Below, in pieces: positions 23,444 to 36,422 of a DNA stretch of 64,000 nt; position 1 is the first letter of the stretch; every line of letters begins with the position of its first letter. The position numbers were made by a program, and so were the translations under genes. The DNA comes from Solanum dulcamara. Its lineage: Eukaryota > Streptophyta > Magnoliopsida > Solanales > Solanaceae. The notes below the pieces were generated by a model that saw only the letters and a program-made list of their open reading frames with translations, ran no database searches and was not told the DNA's origin. Location: positions 24,718,001 to 24,782,000 of the forward strand of contig NC_077240.1 in assembly GCF_947179165.1 (NCBI RefSeq). Reading direction: 5' to 3'.

Positions 23444-24754
23444 ATGAGTTTATCTGTGGGTGCTGGCAACAATCTTCAAGGTAAATTTATCAAGACTTCA
23501 TTTTTTTATTGTATAAAATTCTTTATAAGTTATAGAACTAATGTTGTGATTTCATTATGTGGTGCTGTATTCAAGTCTTTTTATTTTAATTTTGAAAATT
23601 CGTTAGGTCTATTTTTTTCAAAAATCAGATGTCTAATAAAATTTGGCCCGTCATGTAAAATTGTGGTTCTAAGGATTTACAATATCTTGATAGGTGATGA
23701 TCATTGTTTTTCTTTGCCTTTTTGAATGAGAATGAATCCTTAGATTCAAAAATTATGGTATAGAAATGAATGAATTTCAATTAAATCATGTAATTCGACC
23801 CTTTGTATTTGAAAAACAACACCTTCTCCACCTTTTGAATGATAAGGAACCCTGGATCTTAAACCCAAAAGTTATAGAAATAAATAAAGTTCATCTAATT
23901 GTCCCAATATTTTGAGATAGAAAAATAATACATTTTCTAATTAGCAAATAAAATAAATTTTCAAAAATTTAAATATAATAATTTGATAACTTATGATTTT
24001 TTAATCTATATTCTAATGATTTCTAGATTTAATAATCATATCTGACGACTCTGGTGGAGGTGATTCATCAAAAACTTGTGGATTAACAAGTGTTGCAGAT
24101 AATGAGGTTAGTCTATTGGAGCAATTAATTATATATTATGACATGAACTCATAACACTAATGTAGTCTTATCTTAAAAAATATGCGTACATAGTAATTAT
24201 ATATTTATTGTGTGTTAATTATGTGAAAGAAAAGGATCTACATTTGAGTTTTGAGTGTTTTTAGATTAAGGAGCCTTAACTTTAATTTGCAAATAGCTAA
24301 AAGTATGTTATATTAATTTTGACAGACATTGATCCAGGAATTCAATGAGTTTAGTCAAGAAGTTGATCAAGAAATCACAAGTCATTCAATCAAAACTCCA
24401 CAATGTGTAGAATCACACCAACTTGCGTCATCATCGAGGTAGTTTTGCCTTACATGTTTAAAAATAATTAAGCTTAATTTATCATCATAGTTTGAATTTT
24501 TTTCTTTAATTTGTGGTGTTGTTAATTATTTTGGTACTTTAATTTATTATAGGACAATTAGAGTAAAAAATAAATGCACACTAGCACTAGAAAGAGCAAT
24601 TCCGATACCACAGAGGAGCAGTGCAGTCGTCCCCAGAAGACCTTATAGATCTCATAGAATGACGGCAATAAATAACAACGGGGTTCTAAATGAAAAGAGG
24701 AAGAGAACAACAAAGAAGTCTGCATTGTCCAAAAGAAAAAATTCTACTCCATGA
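23444..24754 (+). CDS. Unrecognised four-exon gene, 143 residues, copy B of a dispersed locus
   Basis: Exons 23,444-23,480, 24,027-24,106, 24,326-24,438 and 24,553-24,754 join through GT-AG introns with phases 1, 0 and 2, giving one uninterrupted frame to TGA. I chose the ATG at 23,444; the exon itself opens at 23,423, so upstream coding sequence is possible. The product starts MSLSVGAGNNLQ. It has an aliphatic-acidic stretch DLIIISDDS, a Ser/Gln/Glu-rich middle, and a strongly basic C-terminus with IPQRSSAVVPRRPYRSHRM and KRKRTTKKSALSKRK. No transmembrane or signal segment is seen. I do not recognise the family. Basic tail and acidic-hydrophobic motif suggest a nuclear protein, which is inference. 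Two mutated relatives lie at 7.4 and 50 kb. Confidence 0.6.
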
Positions 24755-25698
24755 GTGTCTTGACTAGTTCTACGGATCGAAGAGCCATAATTATATCATA
24801 TACTCTTAATTTAATTTTCGAAGAAATTGTTGGTTGTTTTGTTTTTCTTGGCGAATGTTATTTTTATTTCTCAATTTTGCACTATATTTTGTATATGTGA
24901 TTTTAAAAATCATGGTTGTGTTAGAGTTGATGTTTATGGATTTTGAATCATAATATTTTTTGCTTATTGAATTATTTGGATGGATTAATGATATATGTTA
25001 AGTGAAATTCTTCACATAAATATAGGGTTTGTGTCATAAAGTTATTGTTTTATCTTAAACACGTAAGTTAAAGTGCTAATCCACTTCTGCGTGAAATCGT
25101 CATATGATATAAATTTTTATTTTTATCATCAAATCGAATTTCAACAAATACTTTCACATTTATAGTGTAGCAATTTGCGTTTACCCTTATTATTATAAGT
25201 AATGTGTAAAAAATATTAATTGTTTTAAAAATATTTTTAGCATCCAGTTGCAAAACAAGACATGTAACTAGACACTTTATAGGAAAAAATTGCCCCATGA
25301 AAGCTTTTATACTGGTATATTTTTTCAACATCAGTTCAGAGTTTATACAATAGTATTTTTTTCTCTAGATGCAGATTCTACAGTACAACATATAAATATT
25401 CTCTAGGCCTCAACTCCCAGTATTTGTCGAGGAGAAGACAGACATGCATGCATGAACATACATTTGTGAGATTCGGATTAGGAAACACAAAAGAAGGAAA
25501 TACTCTTCTTCAACCTTCTTATATAAACAATTAGAATATTTAAGTTGATCTATAATCAAAAATACTTCTTATAGCTAGGGGGTATCATGTTATACTCCCC
25601 CGTTTCAATCTATATGATATAGTTTAACTTGACACAGAGTTTAAGAAAAAAGAAACACTTTTGAAATTTGTGGTCTAAAATAAGTCATAGATGTTTTG
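24755..25698 (+). repeat. 3' flank of copy B
   Basis: Non-coding. It is conserved with 50,636-51,500 (copy C), and its second half (25,158-25,698) with 20,832-21,372. The shared words CATGCATGCATGAACATAC and ACATCAGTTCAGAGTTTA are in all three. No gene is seen. Confidence 0.75.
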
Positions 25699-26382
25699 TG
25701 TCATGACCCAACCCACCGGACCGTTTGGGCACCTATTCTAACACTTAGATATGAAAACTCTTACCAACCAATTTAAAAAAGGGCAATGTGATAACTAATA
25801 AAACATTAGAAATCTCTACTTTAAAACAGTCATGAAAACTCAAGTATAAGAACCATTTTTACAACTAACTGAAAAACCTCCCAAGGAACTAGTCTAAAAT
25901 AGTATAAGAGCTACTAAGAAAGTACAATACAAGAAAATAGGGCACAACTCCCACCATGAGGTAAATATGAGTAGAAGATGTTAGAGATTACCATTGTCTT
26001 AACCTATGAAACATCACCGATCCTACAACCAGACTATGTCAAGTGCAATAACAAGAGTAGTATCAGTACAAACAACACGTACTGGTAGGCATCATCGGCA
26101 ACCTGAATCTACCACATCATGAAATGCAAATACTCTAGAGGACATGCAAATATGTAAGGGCAACCACCTAACTCCCGACTACCTTTCCCCTACTATCTCG
26201 GATGTATCACCCATGAACTCATACACCTTAAGCTTAGCCTTCCTACTTGCGCGGTCAATTCCACCCCTAAGAGCCAATCCACCCTTTATACCTAGGTTAT
26301 ACCCTCTATCAAACTAAATCTTTCCCAAGCTTACTCTTTTGCCACCCTAGTCTTCCCAACCCTACCTTTTATGACACTCTAA
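25699..26382 (-). mobile_element. LTR fragment, second copy within the 1.2-kb duplication
   Basis: It starts TGTCATGACCCAACCCACCGG and matches 21,373-22,043. It ends abruptly at 26,382, where a 49-bp LTR stub of another minus-strand element begins. Confidence 0.7.
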
Positions 26383-26434
26383 ACGACGAAATAAAAGATG
26401 AATTAGAAAAATGACTTGGAGGGCCATTATAATA

Positions 26435-29225
26435 TCCACTACTAAAACAACTTTCGTCCGTGAAAGTAAAGACAAGGATGTACCTGGAGGCTCAAATAAG
26501 CTGGGGAACAGCTCCCGCATCTCCTGTTCTGTCTCCCAGGTAGCCTCCTCGATCGGACGATGGCGCCACTGGACCTTAACCATAGGGATGGACCTAGAAC
26601 AAAACTGGCGAACAGCTCTGGCTAGAATAGCAACTGGCTTCTCAACAAAAGTTAGGCGATCATCCAACTCAACAGAATCATACTAAAGCATGTGGGACTC
26701 ATCTGAAATGTATTGGCATACCATAGAAACATGGAAAATATGGTGTATTACTGAAAATGTCGGAGCCAAAGCCAACTCATTCCTCAGAATCTCAAAAGGC
26801 CCGATATACTTGGGGCTAAGCTTACCCCGCCTGTCAAATTTCATCACGCCCTTTAAGGGAGACACCCATAAGAACACCGATCTCCAACCTCAAAGCACAA
26901 GGGCCGACGCCTGCGATAAACATAACTCTGGTACCTACTCTGAGCTATCCTCATCCTATCCTGGATAACTCGAACCCAAGTTATTCCATCCAAAAGTAGA
27001 TCAATATTGTGTGGCGTAGGCTCTAAAGACTTATACCAACCAACCAGAGTGAGACAATGCCTACCATGTAAGGCTTCGAACGAGGCCATCTGAATACCAG
27101 AGTGGTAGTTGTTGTTGTACTCAAACTCCGCTAGAGGCAAGTACTGCTTCCAATAACCCTCAAACTTCAATACAAGTTCGCAGCATATTCTCTAGAACCT
27201 AAATAGTATGCTCTGACTGGCCATCGGTTTGTGGATGAAATGCCATGCTAAGATCAACTCGGGTGTCCAACTCTCTCTAAAAGGCCCTCTAGAAACTGGA
27301 AACAAACTAAGATTCTCTATCTGATATAATGGACACTGGTACCCCATGCAGACAGACCACCTGCTGAATATAGATCTGAGCTAGACGATTTGCAGTAAAA
27401 GTGGACTGCACTGGCAGGAAATGTGTTGACTTGGTCAATCAATCAAAGATGACCTAAATACCATTATTACTTCTGGGCAAAGTTATCCCATTCTAAAGTC
27501 CATGGTAATCCTCTCCCATTTCCACTCAAAAATAGATAATTTCTGAAACACTCTACCAGGCCTCTAATGCTCGGCCTTAACCTACTGGCAGCTCAAACAA
27601 CGGGATACATACTCAGCTATATCTCTCCTCATGCCACACCACCAGTAATGCAGTATCAAATCTTGATACATCATTGCAGTGCCCAGATGAATAAAATACC
27701 TGGAATCGTAGGCCTCAAGAAGGATCAAGTGAATAAAGTCTCCAATCGTGGGAACAAAAAGGCGACCATCAAACCATAGTATCCCATCTAAATCTATAAA
27801 AGCCTGGCCAACCTCGCCTCTCAATACCAACTCTCGAAGCTTTACCAATGCTCCATCCTCAAACTATTGGCCACAAATCTGATCCAATAAAGATGATCGA
27901 GCTCCCATAAAAGCCAAAATCAGTCCAGAATCTGAGATATCCAACCTGACAATCCTATTAGCTAAAGATTGAATGTCTAAGTCTAGGGGTCGCTCCACAG
28001 CAAGAAAGTAAGATAAACTACCCGTACGTCCTGCCTTTCGGCTCAAGGTGTCCACTACTACATTCACCTTTCCCGGGTGGTAGAGGATAGAGAGGTCATA
28101 ATCTACTAATAGCTCAATCAAGCATCGTTGTCTAGAATTAAGATCTCTCTGACTCATAATGTACTGTAAGCAGTAGTGATCTATATATATCTCACAATGG
28201 ACTCCGTATAAGTTGTGTCTCCACGTCTTGAGCGCGAAAACTATCGCCACCAACTCTAGGTCATGAGTGAGGTAGTTACGTTTGTGCGCTCTCAACTGTT
28301 TGGAAGCATAACCAATAACTCGGCCCCGTTGTATCATAACACACCCAAGACCTACACTAAAAGCATCAAAATATACTGAAACAATCTCACTCTCAACTGG
28401 AAGAGTCAGAATAGGATTGGTGGTAAGCAACTCCTTGAGCTTTCAAAAGCTTGACTCACACTCCTCGAACCACATAAAGGGAACATCCTTCATCCTGGCG
28501 GGACTAACAGGTCAATGGGGTTGTAATTGTAGAGAAACCCTTGATGAAGTGCCTATAATACCCATCTAATCTGATGAAGCTCTAAATCTATGTAACAGAT
28601 GTGGGACTAGCCCGACCACGAATTGCTTCAATCTTTGTCGGATCAACCATAATACCCTCCCTAGACACCACATGTCCCATAAATGCCACAGACTCTAACC
28701 AAAACTTATACTTTGAGAATTTAGCATAAAGTTGTTGATCTCTCAAAGTCTGGAGCACAACCCTCAAATGTTTTATTTGCTCCTCTCTACTTCGTGAGTA
28801 TACTAGTATATCATTGATGAATATGATCATGAAGAAGTCAAGATAATTTCTGAATACTCGATTATAAGGTCCATAAAAGCTCTCGGGGCATTAGTAAACC
28901 CGAAAGACATCACAACAAACTCATAGTGGTCATAACGAGTCTGAAAAGCAGTCCTAGGAATATCGGCAGCTCTAATCTATAACTGGTGGTAGCTAGACCT
29001 CAATTCAATCTTAGAAAACACAGTCGCACCCTAAAGATGGTCGAATAGATCATCTATACGAGGCATGGGGTAATGGTTTTTCACCCTCACCTTGTTCAGC
29101 TGCCTGTAATCAACACATATTCGCATAGTCCAATCATTTTTCTTAACAAACAGGATAGGTGCACCCCAAGGCGACATACTCGAGCGAATAAAACCCTTAT
29201 CTAAAAGATCCTCACATGAGCTCAA
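26435..29225 (-). pseudogene. Gypsy pol: RT, RNase H, integrase and chromodomain remnants
   Basis: RT begins at 29,225 with [27 protein letters not shown] and [10 protein letters not shown]. The palm C box at about 28,825 reads IIFINDILVYSRS, so the second catalytic Asp pair FIDD is changed to FIND. RNase H covers 28,430-27,864 (YFDAFSVGLGCV, YLTHDLELVAIVFALKTW). The integrase zinc-binding part is at about 27,770-27,580 (SRYFIHLGTAMMYQDL, ending RCLSCQ), and the core contains FHPQTDGQSE near 27,220. The C-terminal chromodomain-like end (26,600-26,500) reads VKVQWRHRPIEEATWETEQE. This order and the chromodomain place it among plant chromoviruses. It cannot encode an active polymerase. Confidence 0.85.
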
Positions 29226-29539
29226 ATATTACTAAAAATCCCAATACTTAGCCCCAAATATTACTAAAAATGGAGCTCATATGATCAAGATACAATCACC
29301 CAAAGTTCAACAAAATTCTATTTTGGAAATGACTAAATCAGTAGCTTATTTTGAAAACTTACCTCACACGAAGCCTCTCCTCAAGGTTTTGATCTCACCA
29401 TCATATTCCCTACAAAATTCTCTTGAATCTAGACCTTTGAATCACCTAATTGGAGCTTATATGGAAGGAGATATTAAGGTTTGAAATTTTCAAAGAAGTG
29501 CTAAAAATTCGTACTTGGTCTTTTATTAAAAGACCAAGA

Positions 29540-29700
29540 TTTGGCCTTCGCGAATGCGGACAGAGGCCCATGAACGCGGAGGCAAATCTCTCACGTCTCC
29601 GCGAACGCAGCGCAGGCCCAATAATCGCGGAGAAAAATTTTCTGGGTCTCCGCAAATGTAGCCAAGGGCCCATGATCGCGGAGAACAAAATCTCCTACGC
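29540..29700 (-). repeat. Block of TCCGCG/CGCGGA words in the LTR
   Basis: The words CGCGAATGCGGA, GAACGCGGAGG, CTCCGCGAACGC, ATCGCGGAG, CTCCGCAAATG and ATCGCGGAG alternate in inverted orientation within 160 bp of the LTR fragment. The surrounding sequence is AT-rich. Confidence 0.75.
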
Positions 29701-30390
29701 TAGATATCAGCTAAAAATCTCATGTTTCTTAAGTTCAAATATTCCTACGAGGTACTCGAAATTCATTCAAAATCCCGTGCATGCAAATGAGATATGCTAC
29801 CCCACCAAATTTGATGTTCCATACTAAATGTTGCAGTCGAAATTTCCATACGAGTTCTTTACGACTGAAAGTAGGTCCCACACCTAAGGGGTATTTTGAG
29901 CCGAATTCAACAACAAGCCTCAAAATTAAAATAGAAGCCTCGGGAAGAGAACAAGGGGTCATTCTAGACCAAACTTGACATTTCATAGCTAATCGTGCTA
30001 CCAGAATGTTCATCCGAGTGCATTTTTAGAATGTTGACCGAAGTCAACCATGAACCAAATTTCAAAAGCAATAGTGCCAAATTGACTCAAACTCATATTG
30101 GTTGCCTCGATACTCGTGTCGATCATGTAACTAGTCTAATTTAGCCCTTCTAAAACTGATAAAACTGTCAGAGTTCTACTTTGAGGTTGTTTTTCTGAAG
30201 TTATGATCAAAGTCAATTTTTTAAGTAATAAAAGCTCCAAAACAGGGAAATGGGTCTAAAACCCAAATAAACGACCAGAAGATCGTGTTTCCTATGCTAG
30301 CAGGTCATAAATGACCTAGGGTCGCTATAGGAATGCTCTAAACAATAAAATAGAAGAAGAATTAGAAAAATGACCTGGAGAGTCATTACA

Positions 30391-30548
30391 CGACTACTTT
30401 TCCCCTACTATCTCGGGTATATCACCCATGAACTCATTCACGTTAAGCTTAGCCTTTCTACTTACGCTTGCAACTCCACCCCTAGGAGCCAATACACCCT
30501 TCATACCCAGGCTATACCCTCTATCAAACTAAATCTTTTCCAAGCTGA
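30391..30548. repeat. Third copy of an LTR piece
   Basis: CGACTACTTTTCCCCTACTA to CCAAGCTGACC repeats 26,183-26,335 and 21,858-22,010. It abuts the outer end of the minus-strand Gypsy element. Confidence 0.7.
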
Positions 30549-32156
30549 CCTTCTAAAGGATAACGCGCTCGCATTACGTCTCATTCCTAATTATTGGTTT
30601 TGGTCAATCCAAGGCCAGAATATCAATCAGGGAAAAAAATCATGTGAAAAAGTAGTCTTGATTGAATTTAAGGCCAATCAGATCAAAAGATAATTTTTTG
30701 TGGCAATAATTGCTTAACTAGAAGAGTGCGCTACAGGTCCGCATTGTCGACCTGCCCCAACATACTTAATTTTAATTCTTTCTTCATAAAGTGCATTCAA
30801 TTACTTTTTTATTCATAAAACTCATTCCTTGAATGTGACTTATGTGTATTTCTTTTCATACATTTTTCAGTTTAGTGAGAGGCATTCCAATCTTTTTTTC
30901 AACTTTCCCAAACTTAAGCCAAGTCATTTTGGGACTAAATTTAACCCTTTATGATTCTACAGGGGGTTTTCTCTCATTAAATACCCAAAACTTTGGAGAG
31001 CAAGGATTGGAGAGAAGTGGGGAAGTTAGGTTCTTGAATTTCAAGCAAGGTCTTTAATTTTGAGTAGATAATCGTGTCATTCTTGGTATGTAAGGCTAAC
31101 ATAATGTTGGACTGGTTTCGTCCACATGTTCTTTTCACTTCTATTGATCCGAGTTGCATTTAAGTCTGAGTTTTTGAGTTCCCTAAATTAAATTAATGAG
31201 TTATCTATTGTCTTATTAAATATCTTGTATCTATCAAATTATGTGATGATGATGTTCATGAGTTGGGTATTTGATTTGGATGCATGTTCATGTCTTCATT
31301 CACATAAAACTTAATTGAGGATTATATGTGATTTTATGTTTGAATTGAGTTTGAAAGTATGAATTGTGATTGTTGTGAATGAGATTGAGTTGAGCCCTAA
31401 TTGTCTTGAATTCTGAATTGAGTTAATCCTTCATTTTTTGAGTCTTATTAAATTATACATTGATATTATTGCTATTCTTATACTTTAATTCTTGAGATTG
31501 TCGTTCATGGTTACATTCCCGTGGACCCAAACTGAGTCAATGATCATGATTTTTACTATGTATTATTTTGAATTGAGATTGATGTTTTCTTGTGTGTGTG
31601 TTGACAAGAGATGATTTTTTTATTGATTTGAAAAATCTTTTACTGAGTCTAAATGAACATGAGTTTTTGAGCATAAACAGAGATTTGAGAAAGAGTCTTG
31701 ACGAGATGTGAATGACTTTTGAAGCATGTTTTTGAATGAAAGCACGTGATATTTTAAGAAAGACTGTTGTTCTCCCATCTGAGGGTTGGTGTGGATGTCA
31801 ATAATGATGGGTTAAGGTCGTGACACTACTCCACTTGGCATAGTATAGTTGCAGGGTCAGTGATGTTTCATAGGTGAAGACGATGATTATCTCCGCCAGC
31901 TTCTACTCTTCCTTCCTTATGGTGGGAGCTGTGTCTTATTTCATTTATAAACTGTACTCTTAGATACTCTTTTACCTATTTAGACTAGTTCATTGGGAGG
32001 TTTTTCAGTGATTTCACAACCATTTTTAATTAGTAAAGATATTTTTTGTGTTTTCTTAACTTTCCGCAATAACTTGATTTCAAATTTAGTGTAAGAATTC
32101 TCCTACCAAGGTGTTAGAGTAGATGCTCGCAGGGCTCGGTGGGTTGAGTCATAATA
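30549..32156 (+). mobile_element. 5'-truncated LTR (plus strand) followed by primer site
   Basis: The right end (GGCTCGGTGGGTTGAGTCAT) is the decayed reverse complement of the LTR ends at 21,373 and 25,699, and lies three bases before a perfect primer site. The middle (GTAAGGCTAACATAATG..., about 31,090) resembles LTRs at 15,480 and 47,120. No TG start was found, so the 5' end is probably missing. Confidence 0.65.
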
Positions 32157-32158
32157 AG

Positions 32159-32173
32159 TTGGTATCAGAGCCC
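32159..32173 (+). other. Primer-binding site, initiator-Met tRNA
   Basis: TTGGTATCAGAGCCC follows the LTR end and matches the plant initiator-Met tRNA complement exactly. Confidence 0.85.
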
Positions 32174-32881
32174 AAGTTACTGATCTCCTAGTACAAGAGC
32201 AAATGTGGAATAGACTCCTACAGATTGGTGTATTAATATCCACATCTAATCTTCAGGAAGTTGTGAAGCATTCTAGGAACTTGTACCATTTCTTCTCTCT
32301 TTTTGTGTTGTACGTCACTTGTGGTATGGGTTGAGTCTAATTAGTATCTCTAGATTCCAATTGATATCTCAACAAAGTAAAAATTTGATGTCGTTTTCAC
32401 AGTTGAAGGGACCCAAGCAAGGAAAATTGAAACTGAGAAGGTTCCAATTGGTATCTTACTTACAAGCTGTGTAAATGCATGAATGATCAATTGAAGGTCG
32501 TTCATGAAGCAAATTAATTAATTAATTGACTTGCTTATATGGTATAGTTGAAATTTTATGCATTGTGATGCTTACGTGATTGGCGATGTGTGATTTGTAC
32601 TTACACGGATGATATGATGTGTGAATTGTGCTTGCACGAATAATATGATGTTTGGTGAACTATATGTTGCCCGATATAAATGTCTAAGTGTGAAGAATAG
32701 TTGTGTAAATGTTGAAAAATTGCAAGGAGGCAGAACTGATTGAGCCTCTATGAACTTGTGAATAAAGAAAGAATGGGACCCGTGAGAACAATGGTCTAGC
32801 CCTAATCTATACTATGATTGATGAGCAAGTTAGGTGATGTGTATGTTGTTTGTACTTAATGATGAGAAAAGATTATGTGGG
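32174..32881 (+). mobile_element. Leader of the plus-strand LTR element, non-coding
   Basis: After the primer site there is no gag frame. The sequence contains a (TTAA)n-like run at about 32,513-32,530 and ends where a minus-strand LTR was inserted at 32,882. Confidence 0.5.
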
Positions 32882-34259
32882 TGTTTGTTTCTCCCTACAG
32901 CACACGCAAGTGTATGTGGTCAATCAAGTAATACAGTGACTCTTTCGAGCCGGATTATCAAACCCAAAGGACCTTAACTTGACAACTAATCAATTTCAAA
33001 TGCAATTAAGTAAATATGCTAGTGCAAGAGAGTTAAAAAAATTGGTTGTTTAAAACTAATGCTTTGAAAATAAAGACTATTAACTAATGACTAACAGACG
33101 ATTCAGTTTCACTAGAGAAGACTCAAATTAAGAAAGATTCCAGGGCTGCAGCATAAGATAAGTTCAGACATAAGATTTCTCACTTTGGTTTCCAATAGGT
33201 CATTATATTACTGATTTACAAGGTTAATCATGCAATCATACTCTTCCGACCTCTAATTGCATGTCTCTGTTAACAGCCTAACTACATTATTGAGTAGGGA
33301 TAGGCTAGAATCAACAAAGGTGCACTAAGTTATTATTTTGTTTATTAACCAAATGCGATATATAGGTATATGTTACAAGGATCCTATATAAGAATCATTC
33401 TAAGCTTCTAGCCCTAGAACGAACATGTTCCCCAAATCCCTTGTTCTATCCTCCTATTTGTCTTCCTAGTTCAAGGCACATAATAGCTTTATCATAATGT
33501 TGGCCAGACATTAAAATAGTAAAATTAGAATGCAAGAATAATCATAAACAACAACTCATATTCAACCAACGCAAAACAATCTTATACCATCATTGTAGCT
33601 ACACCCCTAGAAAGGAGAAAATTAGTTACTCATTTTTTAAATCATCACAAAAGCATTTAATGAACATTCTAAGAGTATTTAAATGAAAGAGAGTGAGAAA
33701 AATAACCAAATAAGTCATTTCTCCTCTATCCCGTGCGTGCTCTCCAAAATAAAAGACTAAATTAATAATAAAAAATATAAGTGTTCTATTTATAGTCTCG
33801 AAATTCATGAGAATTCATAACTGGCACTGAAGTCCACGATACGAACTTGTTTCATACCTTCACAATTTTGCATCCTTCAGCTTGTCGATGAAAATGCACT
33901 GCCCATCAACCAAGTCCGCGACGTGGACTTGGTGCGAACTCAGCTGGTTAAGAAAATATTTCCATTAAACTCAGACCTTAACTTCTGGGGAATCTTCGCG
34001 ACACGGATTTGTTTCCTGCCAACTCATGTTCTACACTTGTGCTTCCTAACTTCACTCTTAAGATCCTAGTTTTCATCTTATATCTTGATGAAGCCTTATT
34101 AAGGTCCATTCTTCCATTTTTAGCCTAATCATGTTGGTTAGCTCAAACACATACAAATGACTCTAAAAATGCAATAAACTTAGGAAATCCGTTCTCAAAC
34201 TAGGCTACAAATATAGATTAAGTTGGCGATTAGGTGCATAAATACGCCCAAGATCATCA
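32882..34259 (-). mobile_element. LTR (3' LTR, minus strand), Tat/Athila-like end signature
   Basis: On the minus strand it starts TGATGATCTTGGGCGTATTT after a purine-rich AGTGTGGGA tract and ends GGGAGAAACAAACA. A TATAAATA box lies on the minus strand at 33,794-33,787. About 33,830-34,030 holds GTCCACGTCGCGGAC-type words. The clade is suggested only by the general form of these LTRs and is not certain. Confidence 0.6.
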
Positions 34260-35570
34260 TCCCACACTTATAGTTTAGTTCGTCATTGAAGAAATTCTCA
34301 TGCTCATACATGTGACACTTTTGACACGACTTCATATAAGGCAATCTAACTTGGCTACAAAAATTAGCATAATAGGCTCTACATCACACAAGCATGTTAT
34401 CAAATTTTCACCACAAGAATGACTAGTCTGACACCTTCTAACCTCAAGAACTGACTCAATAACACAGCAAACTCATGTATATTATTCAGTCAAGATTCAA
34501 CAAATTACCAATCCTTCATAGAACATGTGCCCTCACCATAAAAAATTACCCAAACTTACTCACAGATATACAATTTCATCAACAGTGGGTACAAACAATT
34601 CAAATCGCTCATTCTCACAAAAGACTTCTCATGCTACCCAATATGAACTATAGGCTTTCCTTTGATGTAATATGCCACGAATTTAAGAATGTGGAAGCTC
34701 AAGATCAATTAGGACTTTATGGGTTGTAATGTAGGCTAAGAGATGGGTAGGTACCATTTTGTCCATGAAAAGTGACTCATTCCCAAGCACTTCAATACAC
34801 CACATCTAATATTTTCTTAACAACCTTATTATTTCCCCTCTTTACTTCACTCCCCCCCCCCCCTCTTTTTTTTAAGTCACTTAATCACTTTTTTTGTAGG
34901 GAGATTTCAACTTTTCATTATTTTCTATATCAATATTTTTTCAACCAAAATTTAGTTTTCTTTATGCACTCCCTAATAACAAAATTTTGTGCTTTTTCAA
35001 GCACCCATGATTATTACTTCGGGGTCTCGCACTTACTATTTCACTTTCCTTCACCTTTTTTCACCTAAAGCACTGAGGAGCCTTGGTTCAAGTTCAAGGT
35101 CTAAGAAAGGAATGGGAATAGGCTTGTATGAGGTTACCAAAGAATAAGTTAAAGGCTCAACGAGGTTAACTATGGATACGTGGTCAAGGTAGGTACAAAT
35201 AATATAAGAACAAGGCTATCAAAGAAATGCCTATATCACTTCCTAAACTTCACATTTTTTATTTCACCTTACAAAAACGCAAGGCAAATTCTAGTCATCA
35301 AGAGATAGTCATGAGTATCATTATGTTAGTCAAGACCAAGTATAGGTTGAAGGGAAAGGAGAAGTAGTCATGAGTTGATAGATCTAAGCTCGGCTGATTT
35401 TGTTGGGGAGGTGCTGTGATATTTATAGTTTTATTAGCTTGATACGTTAGGTCGTATAAAGATGGGTAAATAGTACTTAGGTTGTGAAAGGAGATGTGGT
35501 GATAGATTGTAATTAGACAGATGTGAAATAAGAATCGATTAATCGTCATGAAGTTTTAAGTGGTCTAATA
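34260..35570 (-). mobile_element. 3' internal non-coding region of the minus-strand LTR element
   Basis: It lies immediately inside the 3' LTR. No conserved coding frame was found in any of the open stretches. A C-tract is present at 34,851-34,863. The right boundary is approximate. Confidence 0.4.
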
Positions 35571-36352
35571 TTTCTCAATTTTATCTAGTAGATGTAAGTC
35601 AGTGTAGTATGGGAGGAGTGTGAGGATGTACATGTTTAGTACTAGTCACTAAGCTTGAATTTTAGAAGAGTATTGTGAAAAACAGATAGCACAATGAGAG
35701 TGATAGTGTTAGTTTTGAGATTTGCTCTAGTAGGCTTGGCCTAGTGTATGTGAGAAATTAAGATATTGACTTGCAAGAAGTATGATGCCATGAGTATGGT
35801 GTGTATGACTCTTAGACGAAAATTGTGAATTGTGGCTAAGTCATTAGGTAAGAAGAGGCATAAGATATGTATCTGCGATAGTATATAGTTGTATGAGGCT
35901 CTAAGTTTATAAATTGCTACAGGTGCCTCGTTAGTATTAGTTACTTACCAATGTGGAAAAGGTAAAGGTAAGAATTATATTTTTATATAGTATCCATAAG
36001 AATTGGATGAAGGGATTATATATTGATGATTATGAGTCTCCCATTATAGTTCAAGTTTCCCCCAGTTAGATAGATATGAACTTAGAAGGATGGTATTAGT
36101 AGGCTAAGGAGGGGAATTTCAGAGTATTAAGAGTTAGGCATGGCAGCTATGTGCACTGATAAATTTAGTGGTGATAGAAAGATGCCTATAAGATATAAAG
36201 AATTTAAGAGAAATATCTCATAAAGAGGACCTAGTAGCAGTTTTGTAACTTCAAGTATAGTATAACAGGGTGGAGTAGTGTGCTTATAGCTCAGCTTTAT
36301 ACAGAGAATCAGTTTGCAGTCTCAAGGTCGTGACCTTCGAGCTAAGGGGGAG
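35571..36352 (+). mobile_element. 3' tail of a plus-strand Gypsy element, ending at a polypurine tract
   Basis: Non-coding. It ends GAGCTAAGGGGGAGAT (36,337-36,352), close to the polypurine tract CTCAAGGGGGAGATAT that precedes the LTR at 46,664. The LTR that should follow is absent, because the next element begins there. Confidence 0.5.
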
Positions 36353-36422
36353 ATGATGAGGTATTGAACCAAAGTGGGTCTTGAGTTTAAAAAAGTGAGA
36401 AGTTGACCAGGATGAGATATCA

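Larger units (their letters stand above)
26383..30390 (-). mobile_element. Minus-strand Gypsy element, internally deleted, with partial LTRs
   Basis: Read right to left: a 5' LTR fragment (30,390 to about 29,230) beginning TGTAATGACT, then directly RT, RNase H, integrase and a chromodomain-like end (29,225-26,435), then the first 49 bases of the 3' LTR (26,431-26,383, TATAATGGCCCTCC). Gag, protease and primer site are gone, so a deletion fused the LTR to RT. Pol carries many stops and frameshifts. Confidence 0.8.
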
